A stretch of DNA of 64,000 nucleotides from Liriodendron chinense (Eukaryota; Streptophyta; Magnoliopsida; Magnoliales; Magnoliaceae): contig ML058476.1 of NCBI GenBank assembly GCA_003013855.2, positions 390,011 through 454,010 on the forward strand, written 5' to 3'. The position numbers and the translations under genes were made by a program. Shown here in pieces: positions 9,586 to 21,110 of the stretch. The notes beneath the pieces are model-generated. The model did not search any database, was not told the origin of the DNA, and worked only from the letters and a program-made list of their open reading frames with translations. How positions within the stretch are numbered: the stretch's first letter is position 1; every line of letters starts with the position of its first letter.

Positions 9586-12253
9586 CGCATGAACTCCCTG
9601 CAAAAGGCTTTAGCAGGAAATCCGCAGAGAATCCCTGTTGCCGCTGACCTGATTGTTCCATATCAGCTTCAGCGCTGACACCATCAAGTTGACCTGGACA
9701 ATCAGAGGCACAAATCAGGGTTTTTAGTCGGCTCAAGCAGGGCGCGACTTGGGTGAGACCCCCGAACCAGCGAAGTGGGTGGGACCCTGACGTGTCGTGA
9801 AAGGATTCGTCCAGCTAATCCGTGACTTTTCCACGTTTGAAACGCATGCCGGTGTTAGAAACTAACGTCCGTTAGTTAGGTTTCAGGGTATCTTGGCATC
9901 CCTTCATTCGTGTCCCTCTCCTTCCCTTCCTTTCTCCATCCGGCTCTCTTCCTCTCAGCAAACCTCTTGCGAGAGGTCCCTCTCCCTCTCTCCATCTCTA
10001 TCGTAGTCTGATTTTGGCAGCGGAAAAACTCCGGCAAAGGTATTTTCCAGACTTTTTTTTCCTGCATGGATTTATTTATTTATTTATTATTATTATTATT
10101 ATTATTTTTTTGTGTAATGTAAGACTTGTATACTTAAGATCAATCCAAAAATTAATCTATTGTTTTTGCTAAACTGAATCAAATTCCTTTCAGATTGAAT
10201 TTATGGTTCTAAATCAAGAACCCTAAATATGGATTTTTACGAATTTAGGGATTTTTCATATTTAAGAGTTTTCCTAATTAAAATTTCTAAAAATTTCTAT
10301 TTGGGGTTCCTAATTAGAGATTTAGGATTAGGGCATCACTTCAATCTGGGTTTTCTTTTTGGATTATGTTTGAATTTTGGTACCATTGTAGCATGATTTG
10401 ATTGTATAAGAAACCATTTCCTTAGCAAAAAATTGCCTTGAACTCATTTCGGATTGTGTTTGGTTCATTTGATTATCGGCAGGTATGTTTGGGCTCTAAT
10501 TAGAGCTGAATTATAACAATTTCAATCCAATATAGCTGATATGAAACTCTCCCTGGTCCTATATGGCTATATCCCAATTTTTTGATTAGAAGTTTTTGCG
10601 CAGTACTCTGATTTGTTAGCAACTGCAGTACTTAATTGATATTTTCCATCATTCATTGATTTCTCTGTGCTTAGAGAAAAGAGTTGCCCTATTATCCTAG
10701 CTCAACCCTGATCAAGCTTGATGGACTTGATGGACATTTGAGTAGGCATTTAAGCTTTTAAATACTGATATCACTATTGGTTGAGCTGGTATGCATTGGC
10801 TATCTGAACAGTAATCATAAAGATCAGCCACAGCATTGCGGTATTGTTTACACAAAAAAATTGCATATTGTTTACACAACAGGTACATACCTTAGGATTC
10901 GAGATCTAGATATGCAACATGTCTTTAATTCCCTGAATTCGTTAATATGATGGTTATGCATTCGAGATGCTCATGACTATTTATTAATCTTCCCAATCTT
11001 TCAATATGTCGAGTGCCCATCACAAATTCATCACAAATTATCAATTGAGTCCTGTTTTAGAGGTTGTCTTCTAACCATAGTCAAAATGTATATGCTTAAC
11101 ATATAAAGACCCATACATCTGTTATTCAAGAAGCATGGTGGAAATCAAAGCCTTTGGTAGTATTAAATGGCCATAAATATCAATCAGGTGGTATTCCTTA
11201 GTTGCATATTTTGAGGAAAATGCTCAACCAGCTTCTTTGGAGATAGTTCAGGGAAGACCACTTTTTGTGGACCAATAGGTTTCATTGAGCTATATGTATG
11301 GGCTTCTGGAGTAGACTATGATGATATTTTGACTGAATTGAGTCAATTTTCTTTTTTACTTTCATTGATTTGATTTTTTATTGGTGTGATGCCTTTGGAA
11401 CCTCTTTGGTTCAATGCTGAGTTTTGTGGCACGATTCCACGTATTTATCTTTTTATTTGTTGTTTTGTCATTACTGTTGGCTGTTGCTTCGTTGTAGATT
11501 TGTGGTCAATTCTAGTATGTAGCCTGAAATTCAGGGTAAAACTCTGAAAAGATTCCTTTGCGTGTAACTCTTAAAAAAGATTCCTCAGCGTACGAGATAA
11601 AAACAGACCCCACTTCATCCAGTGTAGCAAGGTATATGAAAATGAAAAAACCACACATTGGACATGAGAGAAGTAAACTTGCTTTAGAGGGCCTTCTCTT
11701 GTAAATGGTTAGGTAAAATTTGGATCATGTGTGAATGGTTGGGAATACCAAGTATGTTGCGAGGAGAGTCTGGTACAGAAAAAACATTCGCCTTCATATA
11801 ATCTTCTTCTGGAAGGCTGTTGGAAAGAATTATAATTATTTTCTGGAAGCTAATTTTTCCAACCTGCGTTTCCCACCCTTGAACATTTCCCCAAGGAAAC
11901 CCTGAGAAGTGAATGAGATGTTCTATGGCATCTCCCATCAACATCTTCCTCGTCAGATGATTGTCACGCTCAACTTCTTTACCTTCACCTTCTTGAGTCC
12001 TGATTAGAATACTCATAACCATGACAAATTGGAAAGCCATCCTTGGTAATTTCTCATGTCCATTGTATTATGATCCTATTAATATTGTTTTGTGCACATT
12101 GGCTTATCTTATGGACACTCTGATCTTTTCCATGTGTGCTTACAAAAGCTCATTGACAGCATTCTTTTTCTTTCTTTTTTCTTTCTTTCTTTCTTCCTTC
12201 CTTTTTTTTGGATAATTCATGACTTTAGTGATTGGTGTTATTTGTTATTGCAG

Positions 12254-12552
12254 ATTTTGATAGAGTAGAAGATTGTCCACAAAGTGATTTTTGGAATTAA
12301 GATGGCTCAGCCTGTTGAATAGAAGGGTATCTATATCTGCCCCTGGGGAGCAAGCTGAGTCATCTGTTTTAAGTAGCTTCAATCTGTTGGTGAGGAGGAT
12401 GGTATGTTGAGAATCCAGTATCCGTGAATGCTCAAAGAGAAATTGGGAGGGCTGAATTTGTTTTGCCCGTGCTTGGGGCTGTTGCGAGGGTTGTAAATTT
12501 TGTGCATAATGCCAAGTGGTTGGTTTTGAAGGCCTTATCAGATGGTTCGTGA
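12254..12552 (+). pseudogene. Coding-like block inside the MULE, family unknown
   Basis: After a TTATTGCAG acceptor near 12253, one frame reads RWLSLLNRRVSISAPGEQAE and a shifted frame reads on as EIGRAEFVLPVLGAVARVV to a TGA at 12550-12552. One frameshift would join the two. The composition looks like protein, but I do not recognise it. Its place inside the Mutator-like element suggests a captured and decayed exon. Confidence 0.3.
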
Positions 12553-14490
12553 TCAAGCAACAATCTCTAGGGCCATTTCTTCATGATCTGCATGGCTGGG
12601 ACGAATAGTTTTTTTTTTTTTTTCTTGGTTTTTTACTTGATGTGAGTAAACTTTCTTTGTAAAGCCCTATTTTGGCTGGGTATTCTTGATGGCGTGGCCC
12701 TGTTCTTTTTGTTAGACCCACTCGAAGAGTTGTACTTTTGTATTTCAGCATCAATTTATTTCAGGTGGTATCTTTAAAAAATATATATTTCAGGTTGTAC
12801 ATCCAAACAGCCACCTTGTATGTTGTAGTGAGTCTAACATAAATGGTACTTGAGAATTTGGGAAGTTGTGGAGTGTGGAGAGTTTAGGCCCCACATAACA
12901 CATTTCCAAATGGAGGTTTTCTCATTTTATTAGAGGAAGCTTTGGATCTTTAGTTGTTGAATCTTACATATTTTGATGGTCCAAACCGTTCATATTATGG
13001 GCCTCACCTTTGATGGTATTGTCAAAATAAATAAATAAATAAGAACTCTTAGACTTGAATATTTTACTCTCTTTGAATATGGCCGGTTGCCTTAAACCTT
13101 TGAAAAATCAAAGAGTAGCTTTGAGCCTTAACCTTTCCCAACATATGAACAGCAATGAAGCCCAATGTATCAACGGTTTATGTCATTGAAAAGGGCCCGA
13201 TCGAATGGCTGTCATCCAATGGATTCCTAAGCAACACCCTCATATGCCATATGGTGAGATGTGTTGGTCGATTGCATGGCTACTTGGCCAATTGGGAAAT
13301 CAATGCAAGGGGTCTAGGTCAACCTCATGGCTAGTTCCTAGATTCAGAAATCAATGAGGTGGAAGTTGTGGATTGATGGATTAGCTTTCTTTTCCTCGTT
13401 CCTTTATCTGCATCCTTATTTGCATGCACATTCAAAGTAAATTTGAATATGAAGGTGCATGCAAAGTAAATTTGAATATGAAGAACATCTATAATCTCAT
13501 ATATGATAACACGCAACCATCTATAATCTTATATATGAGAACATACAACCATTTGAGGAACATGGGCTCCACAAGGTTCATCCTTCCACAAATCTGTTGA
13601 CATGATCATATCACAATGTGAATTGTATTGAAGAGCATTGTTTGTATGAAAAAACAATATCTAAATATATCTTCAATTTGTATAAAACAACAATATTTGA
13701 ATATATCTTCAATACATTCAACTCATAATTCTATGGAGTTTGATACTAGAATCAGGTCGACAACGGTAGATGATATCGTTGGATACAAACTTTCACTCAG
13801 TCCTCTATACAGCTGTTTTGAACAAGAGGATATGCAGTTAGTTTATGAAAAAGTCGATGAATCCTCTTACGGAATGCATCATGAAAGGCTGGTGCCAACA
13901 ATGCAGTGCCACACTGGCAGTACACCCGATCAAATTCCTAAAAATATCAAGAAAACATCTTACTAACTGTCGCATAATTTAATAAACATGGAAAAAATAT
14001 CAATCTCTTGGTAACCCTCTATGCATAAGAAAATGATAGTTCTTTCAACTGTTTTCCAATTGATTTCATAACAAGGAGTACAATTATGATAACGGAAAGA
14101 GAAAGTAGAGAACATAAAGCAAGAACTCATCGTAGCAATGCAGTTGTTGATCCTCCCTCACTTGAGCGAATGCAATAAGCTATTCCTCCCTCAATGGTGC
14201 CAACCTGACATGTAACTCCTGCGCTTGAACCGTATGTAGAGATGTTCCTCCCTTAGTGCATGGATATCATCCTGTACCCCTACTAAGGATATTGCATTGC
14301 TTGAATTCCGTGCAATTAGACTTCAATCATTTGTACTTCCCATGCCAATTTCCTCTACTAATAAAATTCCTTGCAATCCCTTTTGCCTTACGAATTTCTT
14401 TGAAACAACATTATTATATTAAAATTTAAAGAAATTTTAGAGCAATTTAACAAATACGACATAATAATAATAATAATAATAACGCTTACA

Positions 14491-14799
14491 TTAGGAGCTA
14501 CACAAGTCCAAAATCTCATTAGCTAACGATAAGAGGATGGGATTCTTGTTCATGATATTGTAAGTGAAAACGGTAGGAGGATGGGATATCTTGTTCGTGA
14601 TTGAAAGAATCTCATCAGCTTCAGTCCAATTGTCACTACTGCATAGGCAGTGGAGAAGGGTCTTAGGAATATAATCAGAAACTAAAATTTTTATTTCAAT
14701 CCCATCAGCTTCAGTCCAATTGTCACTACTGCATAGGCAGTGGAGAAGGGTCTTAGGAATATAATAAGAAACTAGAAATTTTATTTCAATCCCATTCAA
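14491..14799 (-). pseudogene. Possible captured PPR-like fragment with internal duplication
   Basis: On the minus strand an open stretch reads TLLHCLCSSDNWTEADEIL and then PPTVFTYNIMNK, which has the look of a pentatricopeptide (PPR) repeat. A 90-bp unit is tandemly duplicated (14615-14704 and 14705-14794), so the segment is read twice in frame. There is no start or context for a full gene, so it is a fragment at best. Confidence 0.3.
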
Positions 14800-15715
14800 C
14801 CAAACGCCATCTAAAAAGCCACCCAGATATCTCTTAAGCTTCTCTTTGAGATATTAAAACTCTCCCAAAACCAGAAGAAAAATATAGAAAATTAAAAAAC
14901 TCAAAAAACCCAAATGACATTTCAAATAAAAAATCATTGGCTAATGAAAATTATTATAAAAAAAAAAGTAAAAAATCAAACATCTGAATTCATGGGCACA
15001 ATCAAAATATTTTATTATAAGTCGAATAAACACTAAAACCAATATAAATGATAGAAATCTAGGCAATGGAGAAAACCCAAATTCATATACTGAAGATGGA
15101 AAGCAAACAAACAAATTCAAAAAGCCGATTTATCAACTTCAAACCAAGAACTCTAACAGTATTAAGAAGATCAAATACCATTTTCTATAAATTCTTGAAA
15201 TATTTTGGGATACCACCAAACTGACTACAAAACTTAAAGGGAAAAAAAGGAAGAAAATAGAAAATATGCCTATGTTTCTCCTTCAACACATTGAAAAATG
15301 AAAAGAAGAGATTACAGATAAAAAACTTGATTTTGATTTGAATGGGGGAAGAATATGTACTCTTTTTATTTCTTTTTTTTTAGTTTTGGTGAAAACAGAG
15401 AGAGTTTGGTTCAAAGGAGTTAATTTTCCTCTCTGTTATTTTCTCTCTTCGTTTTGGCGCGACTTGGATGAGACCACAAGAAAGGGAGAGGATTCGCGAG
15501 AGAGGGAGGTAGAACCGGAGAGAGAGGAGAGAGAGGAAGTGGAGACGAATGAGAGAGGGGCTGAGACCCCGAAGCCCAGCCCTAACGTCCGTTAGGGACT
15601 AACGTTCGCACATGCTTTCCTCTCACACGTGCCCTTCTACTTGGACGAATCCTCTTGCAACACGTCGGGATCCCACCCACTTCGCTGGTTCCGGGGTCTC
15701 ACCTAAGTCGCGCCC

Positions 15716-16358
15716 GCTCAAGCAAAAGATCCGGATTCTTATGCACCGCATAAAAAAAAGGTGTTGCTGAAGATTTCGGTCACATCATGAGTGCTACATG
15801 GGTTAAAAACAGAACTTTCATGCTCCGGCAGAGTGTGATGGATGGTTGCCTCCGACAGATGCATCCTCGTGCAACGCCAATAAAAAACTCCACGTCGAGA
15901 AGCCTGCGGCGGAAAGTAAAGATCTCCAGCATGGAATGATGAATTGGTGCTGGAAAAGCACCATGAGCCCACCATGACGAATGATGTGTGTTTTTCATCT
16001 ACGTTGTCCATCCATTTTGCTTGATCATTTTATGGGGCTGTTAAAAAAATAGGTTGATCGTGGACCACACCAGTAGAAACAGTGGGTAATGATGCCCACT
16101 TCCAAACCTCTTATTTTTATGGAACCTGTTTATAAACTCACATAAACGTAAATTAAGGAAAAAAAAACAAATATAGGCTTGGTCCAAAATTTCTTTTAAT
16201 GATGGCCGCTCAATCCCCACTCAATAATCCACTTGAATTCTCCATCTGCCTACTTTTGAGCTAATGCCTTAAAATGAGCTGGCAAATGAATAGATGGGGT
16301 GGATGAAACACGTACATCATTATGGCCTACATTGCTTTTCCATTATCGACTAGTGGTA
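15716..16358. other. Intergenic, degraded repeat DNA
   Basis: Diverged phrases of the fold-back family occur here (GTGGACCACACCAGTAG, TGATGGCCGCTCAATCCCC), but I could not define clean ends. No gene is seen. Confidence 0.5.
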
Positions 16359-16836
16359 GTGGATTAGGTGTTACCTAGACTACGTGGGGCCATCTTGATA
16401 AATTTATTGTATATCCACACTGTTCATCTGTTTTTCCATCTCATTTTAAGATGCAATTTCAAACCTTATGCAGATCCAAATCTCAGGTGGACCACATCAT
16501 TGGAAACAATAGAGAATGACCATTAAAAACTTTTTGTCGGCTACAAAAGTTTTGGATAAGCTGGTCTTTGTATTTTCCCTTCATCCAGGTCTGTTTGACC
16601 TTACCAACAAGTTGGATGGGAAGTAAACATTAAGAATACCTTATGATGTGCCCTTAGAATTTTTTAACGGTGAGATGTTCAATCATCACTGTTTCCTGTG
16701 ATGTCGTCCACCTGATATTTGGATCTGCTTGATTTTTGGGACCACGTCCTAAAATGGGCTGAAAAAATCGATGGACGGCGTGGATATATAAGACATCATG
16801 AAAGTGGGCCCACGGTAAGGGCAACAAGTAATCCGC
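16359..16836. repeat. Fold-back MITE, GGATTAGGTGTTACC family
   Basis: The left arm (GTGGATTAGGTGTTACC.., TATATCCACACTGTTCATCTG, CAAATCTCAGGTGGACCAC) is the imperfect reverse complement of the right arm (GTCCACCTGATATTTGG.., GATGGACGGCGTGGATATATAAG, CAAGTAATCCGC). The element is therefore one long hairpin. It lies about 300 bp upstream of the VHA-D transcript leader and could contribute to its upstream region. Confidence 0.75.
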
Positions 16837-17181
16837 TCCCCGACACAGGGGTCAGTCACTACCGAATTCGAGGCCCCCGGACAGGCGGCGCTTTTTTCAT
16901 CCGGTCTGGACTGGGTAGCTGGCTGCTGGGTGCTGGGTGCTGGGTGCAATCTCCATCCAGTCAGTATACACCACGTGTACAATTTCTGAGTGCCAGTGTA
17001 TCAAGCGTCGAACGCAGCCCGAGCATCATATAACTTCCCCTGCAACAACTGTTTCAGCAGGGAATTGCTTCGTAACATTTTCACGGCCTTTCTCTTCGGT
17101 TCTCAGATCAATCATCCAAACGAGAAAAGGAAAGCCATCTGCGATCTATAAATTTTTCTGAAGAACAGATCCAGAGAAACT

Positions 17182-18061
17182 GTAAGTTTTCTACCTACTT
17201 TCCGATGGAGATCTTCGTGAATTCTGTTTGATTAGTAGGATTTCCTACGTCGATCGTTTTTTTTTTTTTTTTTTTCCGGTTTCAGATCTCGAAATTCAGA
17301 GCATTTCGTCATTTCCAGTTCAAAATCTTTGAGAAGTTTGTGAAATTCGAAGTTTCTGATGGAGATTGGAATTCGAGTGAATTATAGCATTTTTAGGGTT
17401 TCAGATCTCGAAAGCATTTGGTCATTTCTAGCTCGAAATCTTTGAGAAGTTTGTGAACATTTAAGCATCTGATAAAGGTCAGGAATCGGGTGATTTTCTA
17501 GCGTTTTTGTTTCAGGTCAAGATATGGATATCTGTTTTTTTTTTTTTTAATAGAATTTCTGGAATTTCTTGGTCGGGATTCTAAAAGCTGTTGAATTCCC
17601 AGAAATCGGCAATCGCCAAATTTTTTTAAGATAACAGTCGGTAGCTTTTGGGCATTTCTAACTACAGGTTCTAATAAGCTTTGAGGGATTTGTCTTTCTA
17701 GGGCAAGTTCTTTGAGAAGTTTCTAAAATTTCTGCATCTAGATCTTGGAACTTTTAGGGCTCTTTTGGCAGCGTGGAAGAGGGGGATTTGCTGTTTTTTG
17801 GTCGTTTGGTAGCAAAGAATTGGAGGGATTTGGATTTAAGAGGAATTCCCTCAAATGAGCTGTTTTTGAACTCCCATCTCAAAGCTATGATTTCAAATCC
17901 ACTCGATTCCTTATGGACTAAATTCACCTGATCCCACAGGATTTGAAATCCACACTGGCAAACAAGCCCCTAGGGATTTTCGTTTCTAGCTATTTGTGTT
18001 CCAGTTCTTTAAAAAATTCTGCAAGTTGCTATAAACCCTAATCTTTCTCCTTAGTTTCCAG
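17182..18061 (+). other. Intron in the 5' leader of VHA-D
   Basis: A consensus donor AAACT/GTAAGTTT at 17181/17182 and pyrimidine-rich acceptors (TTTCTCCTTAG, TTTCCAG, CCAG at 18054-18064) bracket about 880 bp just upstream of the ATG. The coding region itself is unbroken. From memory, plant VHA-D genes have an intron-free coding region and a leader intron, which fits. T-rich sequence with repeated CAGATCTCGAAA phrases fills it, plus a small hAT-like element at 17755-17972. Confidence 0.65.
17755..17972. mobile_element. 218-bp hAT-like MITE in the VHA-D leader intron
   Basis: The ends TAGGGCTCTTTTGGCAG and (inverted) TAGGGGCTTGTTTGCCAG match over about 24 bp. The flanks GGAACTTT (17747-17754) and GGGATTTT (17973-17980) agree at 6 of 8 positions, fitting an aged 8-bp hAT duplication. 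Confidence 0.65.
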
Positions 18062-18085
18062 CCAGGGTCTTTGATAATCGCAAAA

Positions 18086-18871
18086 ATGTCCGGCCAAAGT
18101 CAGCGTCTGAATGTTGTTCCCACTGTCACAATGCTTGGCGTCATGAAAGCCCGCCTTGTTGGTGCCACCCGTGGCCATGCCCTCCTCAAGAAGAAGAGCG
18201 ATGCTCTTACAGTCCAATTCCGTCAAATCCTTAAGAAAATCGTCTCCACGAAGGAAGCCATGGGTGACATCATGAAGACCTCTTCTTTCGCACTCACTGA
18301 AGCTAAATATGTCGCTGGTGAGAACATCAAGCACGTTGTCCTCGAGAGTGTCCAGTCAGCATCTTTAAAAGTCCGGTCCCGCCAAGAGAATGTTGCCGGT
18401 GTCAAACTCCCGAAATTCGAGTACTTCCACGATGGGGAGACCAAGAATGATCTCACCGGCCTGGCCCGTGGCGGCCAGCAGATTCAGCTTTGCCGCGCTG
18501 CTTATGTTAAAGCAATAGAAGTTCTTGTTGAGCTGGCTTCACTTCAGACATCATTTCTGACGCTTGACGAGGCAATCAAGACTACAAATAGGAGGGTGAA
18601 TGCTCTGGAGAATGTTGTGAAGCCGAGGCTGGAAAATACTATCAGTTATATCAAAGGGGAGTTGGATGAGCTCGAGAGGGAGGATTTCTTCAGGTTGAAG
18701 AAGATACAGGGGTACAAGAAGAGGGAGCTTGAGAGGCAGCTTGCAGCAGCAAAGGATTTTGCGGAGGAGCAGTTCGCAGAGAAGGTCTCGTTGAATAGGG
18801 GGATTTCGATTAATGCTGCGCACAACTTGTTGTCTGTGGCGGCGGAGAAGGACGAGGATATCATTTTCTGA
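18086..18871 (+). CDS. VHA-D: V-type proton ATPase subunit D
   Basis: The product is 261 residues, the usual plant length. Subunit D forms the central rotor shaft of the V1 sector, linking ATP hydrolysis in the A3B3 head to the membrane ring that pumps protons into the vacuole and Golgi/TGN. The start MSGQSQRLNVVPTVTMLGVM is typical of the family, followed by GHALLKKKSDAL, then YVKAIEVLVELASLQTSFLTL and VNALENVVKPRLENTISYI. The two helical ends would form the antiparallel coiled coil of the shaft. The ATG at 18086 is chosen because it begins the conserved N-terminus; an in-frame TTG lies 15 bases upstream. There are no introns in the coding part and no breaks. A leader intron lies just upstream. 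The gene appears intact and probably housekeeping. Confidence 0.97.
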   Translation: MSGQSQRLNVVPTVTMLGVMKARLVGATRGHALLKKKSDALTVQFRQILKKIVSTKEAMGDIMKTSSFALTEAKYVAGENIKHVVLESVQSASLKVRSRQENVAGVKLPKFEYFHDGETKNDLTGLARGGQQIQLCRAAYVKAIEVLVELASLQTSFLTLDEAIKTTNRRVNALENVVKPRLENTISYIKGELDELEREDFFRLKKIQGYKKRELERQLAAAKDFAEEQFAEKVSLNRGISINAAHNLLSVAAEKDEDIIF

Positions 18872-19275
18872 TGGAGGTTGGTTTCTCTGTTTTTCTTTAG
18901 ATTGTATGGTTTTCTTGTGATGCTGCTTGGTTGTTGAGGATCCTCTTTTTGTGATTTTTTAATGGCTAATATCACGCCATGAATAAGAATTATCTTTCCA
19001 TCCGTTTAAGACAGCATGTACATACAATCATGGTTAGACACTATCTATCCTGAATCCCTTTGCGCATTGGTTAGTTTACATAATTCTCTTTCTGGGTTTC
19101 TTGTTCACAATTGAGGATTAATGTTGTACCCATACTTATTGTAATGAAGTCTTGATGAAGCTTATTATTGTCTTAGTTGCTTATCTAATTCTCCCTGCGT
19201 GTAAACAACTATCTACCTACCCATCTGGGCACGCTTTAATACAATTAGAAGGTAGTGATGATTAGCTACCTGATC
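18872..19275 (+). other. 3' flank of VHA-D
   Basis: The T-rich sequence after the stop, with AATAAG and TAATACAATT-like hexamers, is consistent with a 3' untranslated region and polyadenylation zone. No other gene is seen. Confidence 0.5.
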
Positions 19276-19370
19276 GGGTGCCAACCCATGGCTCGGTGGT
19301 AGACAGAGTGCGTTTCAACATTGAGGTCATGGGTTCGAGTACCCATGGTCTGTGTGTAAAAAAAAAAAAA
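19276..19370 (+). mobile_element. tRNA-derived SINE with 13-bp target duplication
   Basis: The 95-bp element has an A-box-like TGGCTCGGTGGTAGA, a B box GGGTTCGAGTACC and a terminal A tract. It is flanked by a perfect 13-bp duplication TAGCTACCTGATC at 19263-19275 and 19371-19383. It cannot fold as a complete tRNA, so it is a SINE and not a tRNA gene. Confidence 0.9.
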
Positions 19371-20254
19371 TAGCTACCTGATCTTATTTTCTCTTACTGT
19401 TTTAATGAGCCTAGAGAATATGCTAATGCCTGATTTTTGTTTCTAGTCATTCTTTTGGCAGTTTGCTCCCTCCCCCTCTCTAATTATTTTACTATCAACC
19501 CATTTCCCCATTCAAATTGAAAGAACATAGAGATGAAAATGTTTTAGACACATATCCTGACTACCTTCTGCATACAGGACTGATAAAAAAACTTATCTTT
19601 GGCGTCAAATAAAACTTTTAGGCATGTCATTAGGAGGTTAATTTCAGGGCAGATGTCTTAATCAAGGAAGGTGTTTCTCATCTGTCCTTCTGTGTTGATT
19701 GTGTTCATTCATTGGCCACATGGATGCTTGTCTCTTGCTTTTCTTCTTGTATCTTGCTTTTGTTGTTGGGGTCTTCTTCTGTTTTGTTTTTTTGTCTTTC
19801 CGTTTCTTCTGTTCTTTTGTGGGTTTAATAAAATTATTATCTTCAAAAAAAAAAAAAAAAAAAAAAAGAGTGGTGCCTTTCTAATGGATGGATTGGATCT
19901 CAGACCTTTGTGCCATGATGGCAAACATGTGGGGTGTAAATGGGTTGTATTGCACATGCGCATGGGCTTAGCAAATCTAATCTCTAGAGTAGCTAGACAA
20001 ACACGACTTTACTATAATCCCCTCCTGTAGCTTTGTGGGGCCCACTGTGATTACTATGCGACATCTACTCTGTCGATCAGTTTCCCCATATCATGTTAAG
20101 GTATGACTCCAAAAAGAGGTAGATCTAAGACTCAAGGGTCAATTTTCCCTCAAAATTATTCTTTTATTTTCTCACCCACACCCCTGAAAAAGCACATTTC
20201 CTTTCCTACATCGAGGGTAGATTAGGTTGGGCTCTGACATCACCCAAGATGGTG
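19371..20254. other. Intergenic, with a likely L1 LINE 3' tail near 19690-19868
   Basis: The stretch 19690-19868 ends TTTAATAAAATTATTATC followed by about 23 A residues. This is the look of a 5'-truncated plant L1 tail, though no coding part is recognisable. The rest holds no gene. Confidence 0.45.
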
Positions 20255-20700
20255 CAACCTTAACCATGGGCCCACCTTGATGTATGTATCCTATATCCAT
20301 GCTGTCCACCCATTTTTCCAGATCATTTTAGTGCATGAACCCAAAACTGAAGCAAATCCAAATCTCAGGTGGACCATACTATAAGAAATAGTGGTGATTG
20401 AACGCCCCACCATTAAAAACTACCTAGTGCCCACCGTAATGTTTGTTTTCCATCCAAACTATTGATAAGGTCACATAATCTTGGACGAAGATAAAAAAAA
20501 CAAATATCATCATGATCCAAAACTTTGGTGGCCCACAAGAAGTTTTTAACGATTAGTCACCACTGTTTCCTATTGTATGGTCCACCTGAAATTTGGATCT
20601 GTTTCATATTTGGGATCATGCCCTAGAATGATATGAAAAAACAGATGGACAGCCTGAATTTAGAATAACACCAAGGTGGGCCCCACGGTAACTAATCTGC
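20255..20700. repeat. Fold-back MITE, GTGGGCCCACC family
   Basis: The left arm (ATGGGCCCACCTTGATGTATG.., CAAATCTCAGGTGGACCAT) is the imperfect inverted copy of the right arm (TGGTCCACCTGAAATTTGG.., CACCAAGGTGGGCCCCAC). Confidence 0.75.
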
Positions 20701-20819
20701 TCCCCCATTTTCTTGGACTTGGATTCATTGGTGACCCCTTCATATGCACGTGGGTGCAGGTCGGTGCTGAAAAAGCTTTGTGGGCCCGTCATGATTTATG
20801 TGTTTTATCTATGGAAACT

Positions 20820-21060
20820 TATTATGTATGCATGCTTTTAGGCCCCCGTTAAATGGAAACTTATTTTTGTATGCATTCTTTTTGCAATTTTTTATTCCTA
20901 AATATATAAATTTGTGTCTTTTAGCATCTCCTGAAGTTTCGCATAAAAACTCTACCGTTTTATTTCCCCATATTTCCGGTTATCAGCAATATCGATATTG
21001 TTTCCATATTCCTAGCCTAGCGAAACTTGTAGCGATATCAATACTTCAAACATTACTTTT
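20820..21060. mobile_element. Truncated end fragment of the GTATCG-type hAT family
   Basis: The run CATGCTTTTAGGCCCCCGTTAAATGG.. to GCGATATCAATACTTC matches the right-hand 240 bp of the elements at 38727-39562 and 21111-22677. No matching left end is present, so it is a fragment lying just upstream of the full element at 21111. Confidence 0.65.
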
Positions 21061-21110
21061 GAGTGGGTGTTAACCTCTTTTATGGGGGGTTATAATTGGG
21101 TACTTGGAAT

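Larger units (their letters stand above)
9740..15715. mobile_element. 6.0 kb Mutator-like element (Pack-MULE candidate)
   Basis: The left end GGGCGCGACTTGGGTGAGAC is matched by an inverted right end (GTCTCACCTAAGTCGCGCCC). Similarity is strong for about 80 bp and weaker for about 240 bp inward. The element is flanked by a perfect 9-bp duplication GCTCAAGCA at 9731-9739 and 15716-15724, the hallmark of Mutator-type insertion. No transposase frame is present, so it is non-autonomous. Inside are gene-like pieces: a pyrimidine-rich leader ending at an AAAG/GTATTT donor near 10039, a coding-like block at 12254-12552 and a possible PPR fragment at 14491-14799 (minus). These make a gene-capturing Pack-MULE plausible, but capture is not proven. 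Confidence 0.85.

Noticed and set aside
19276..19370. Possible tRNA gene from A and B box-like motifs
   Set aside because: It has an A tail and a 13-bp target duplication and cannot form a full cloverleaf; it is a SINE.
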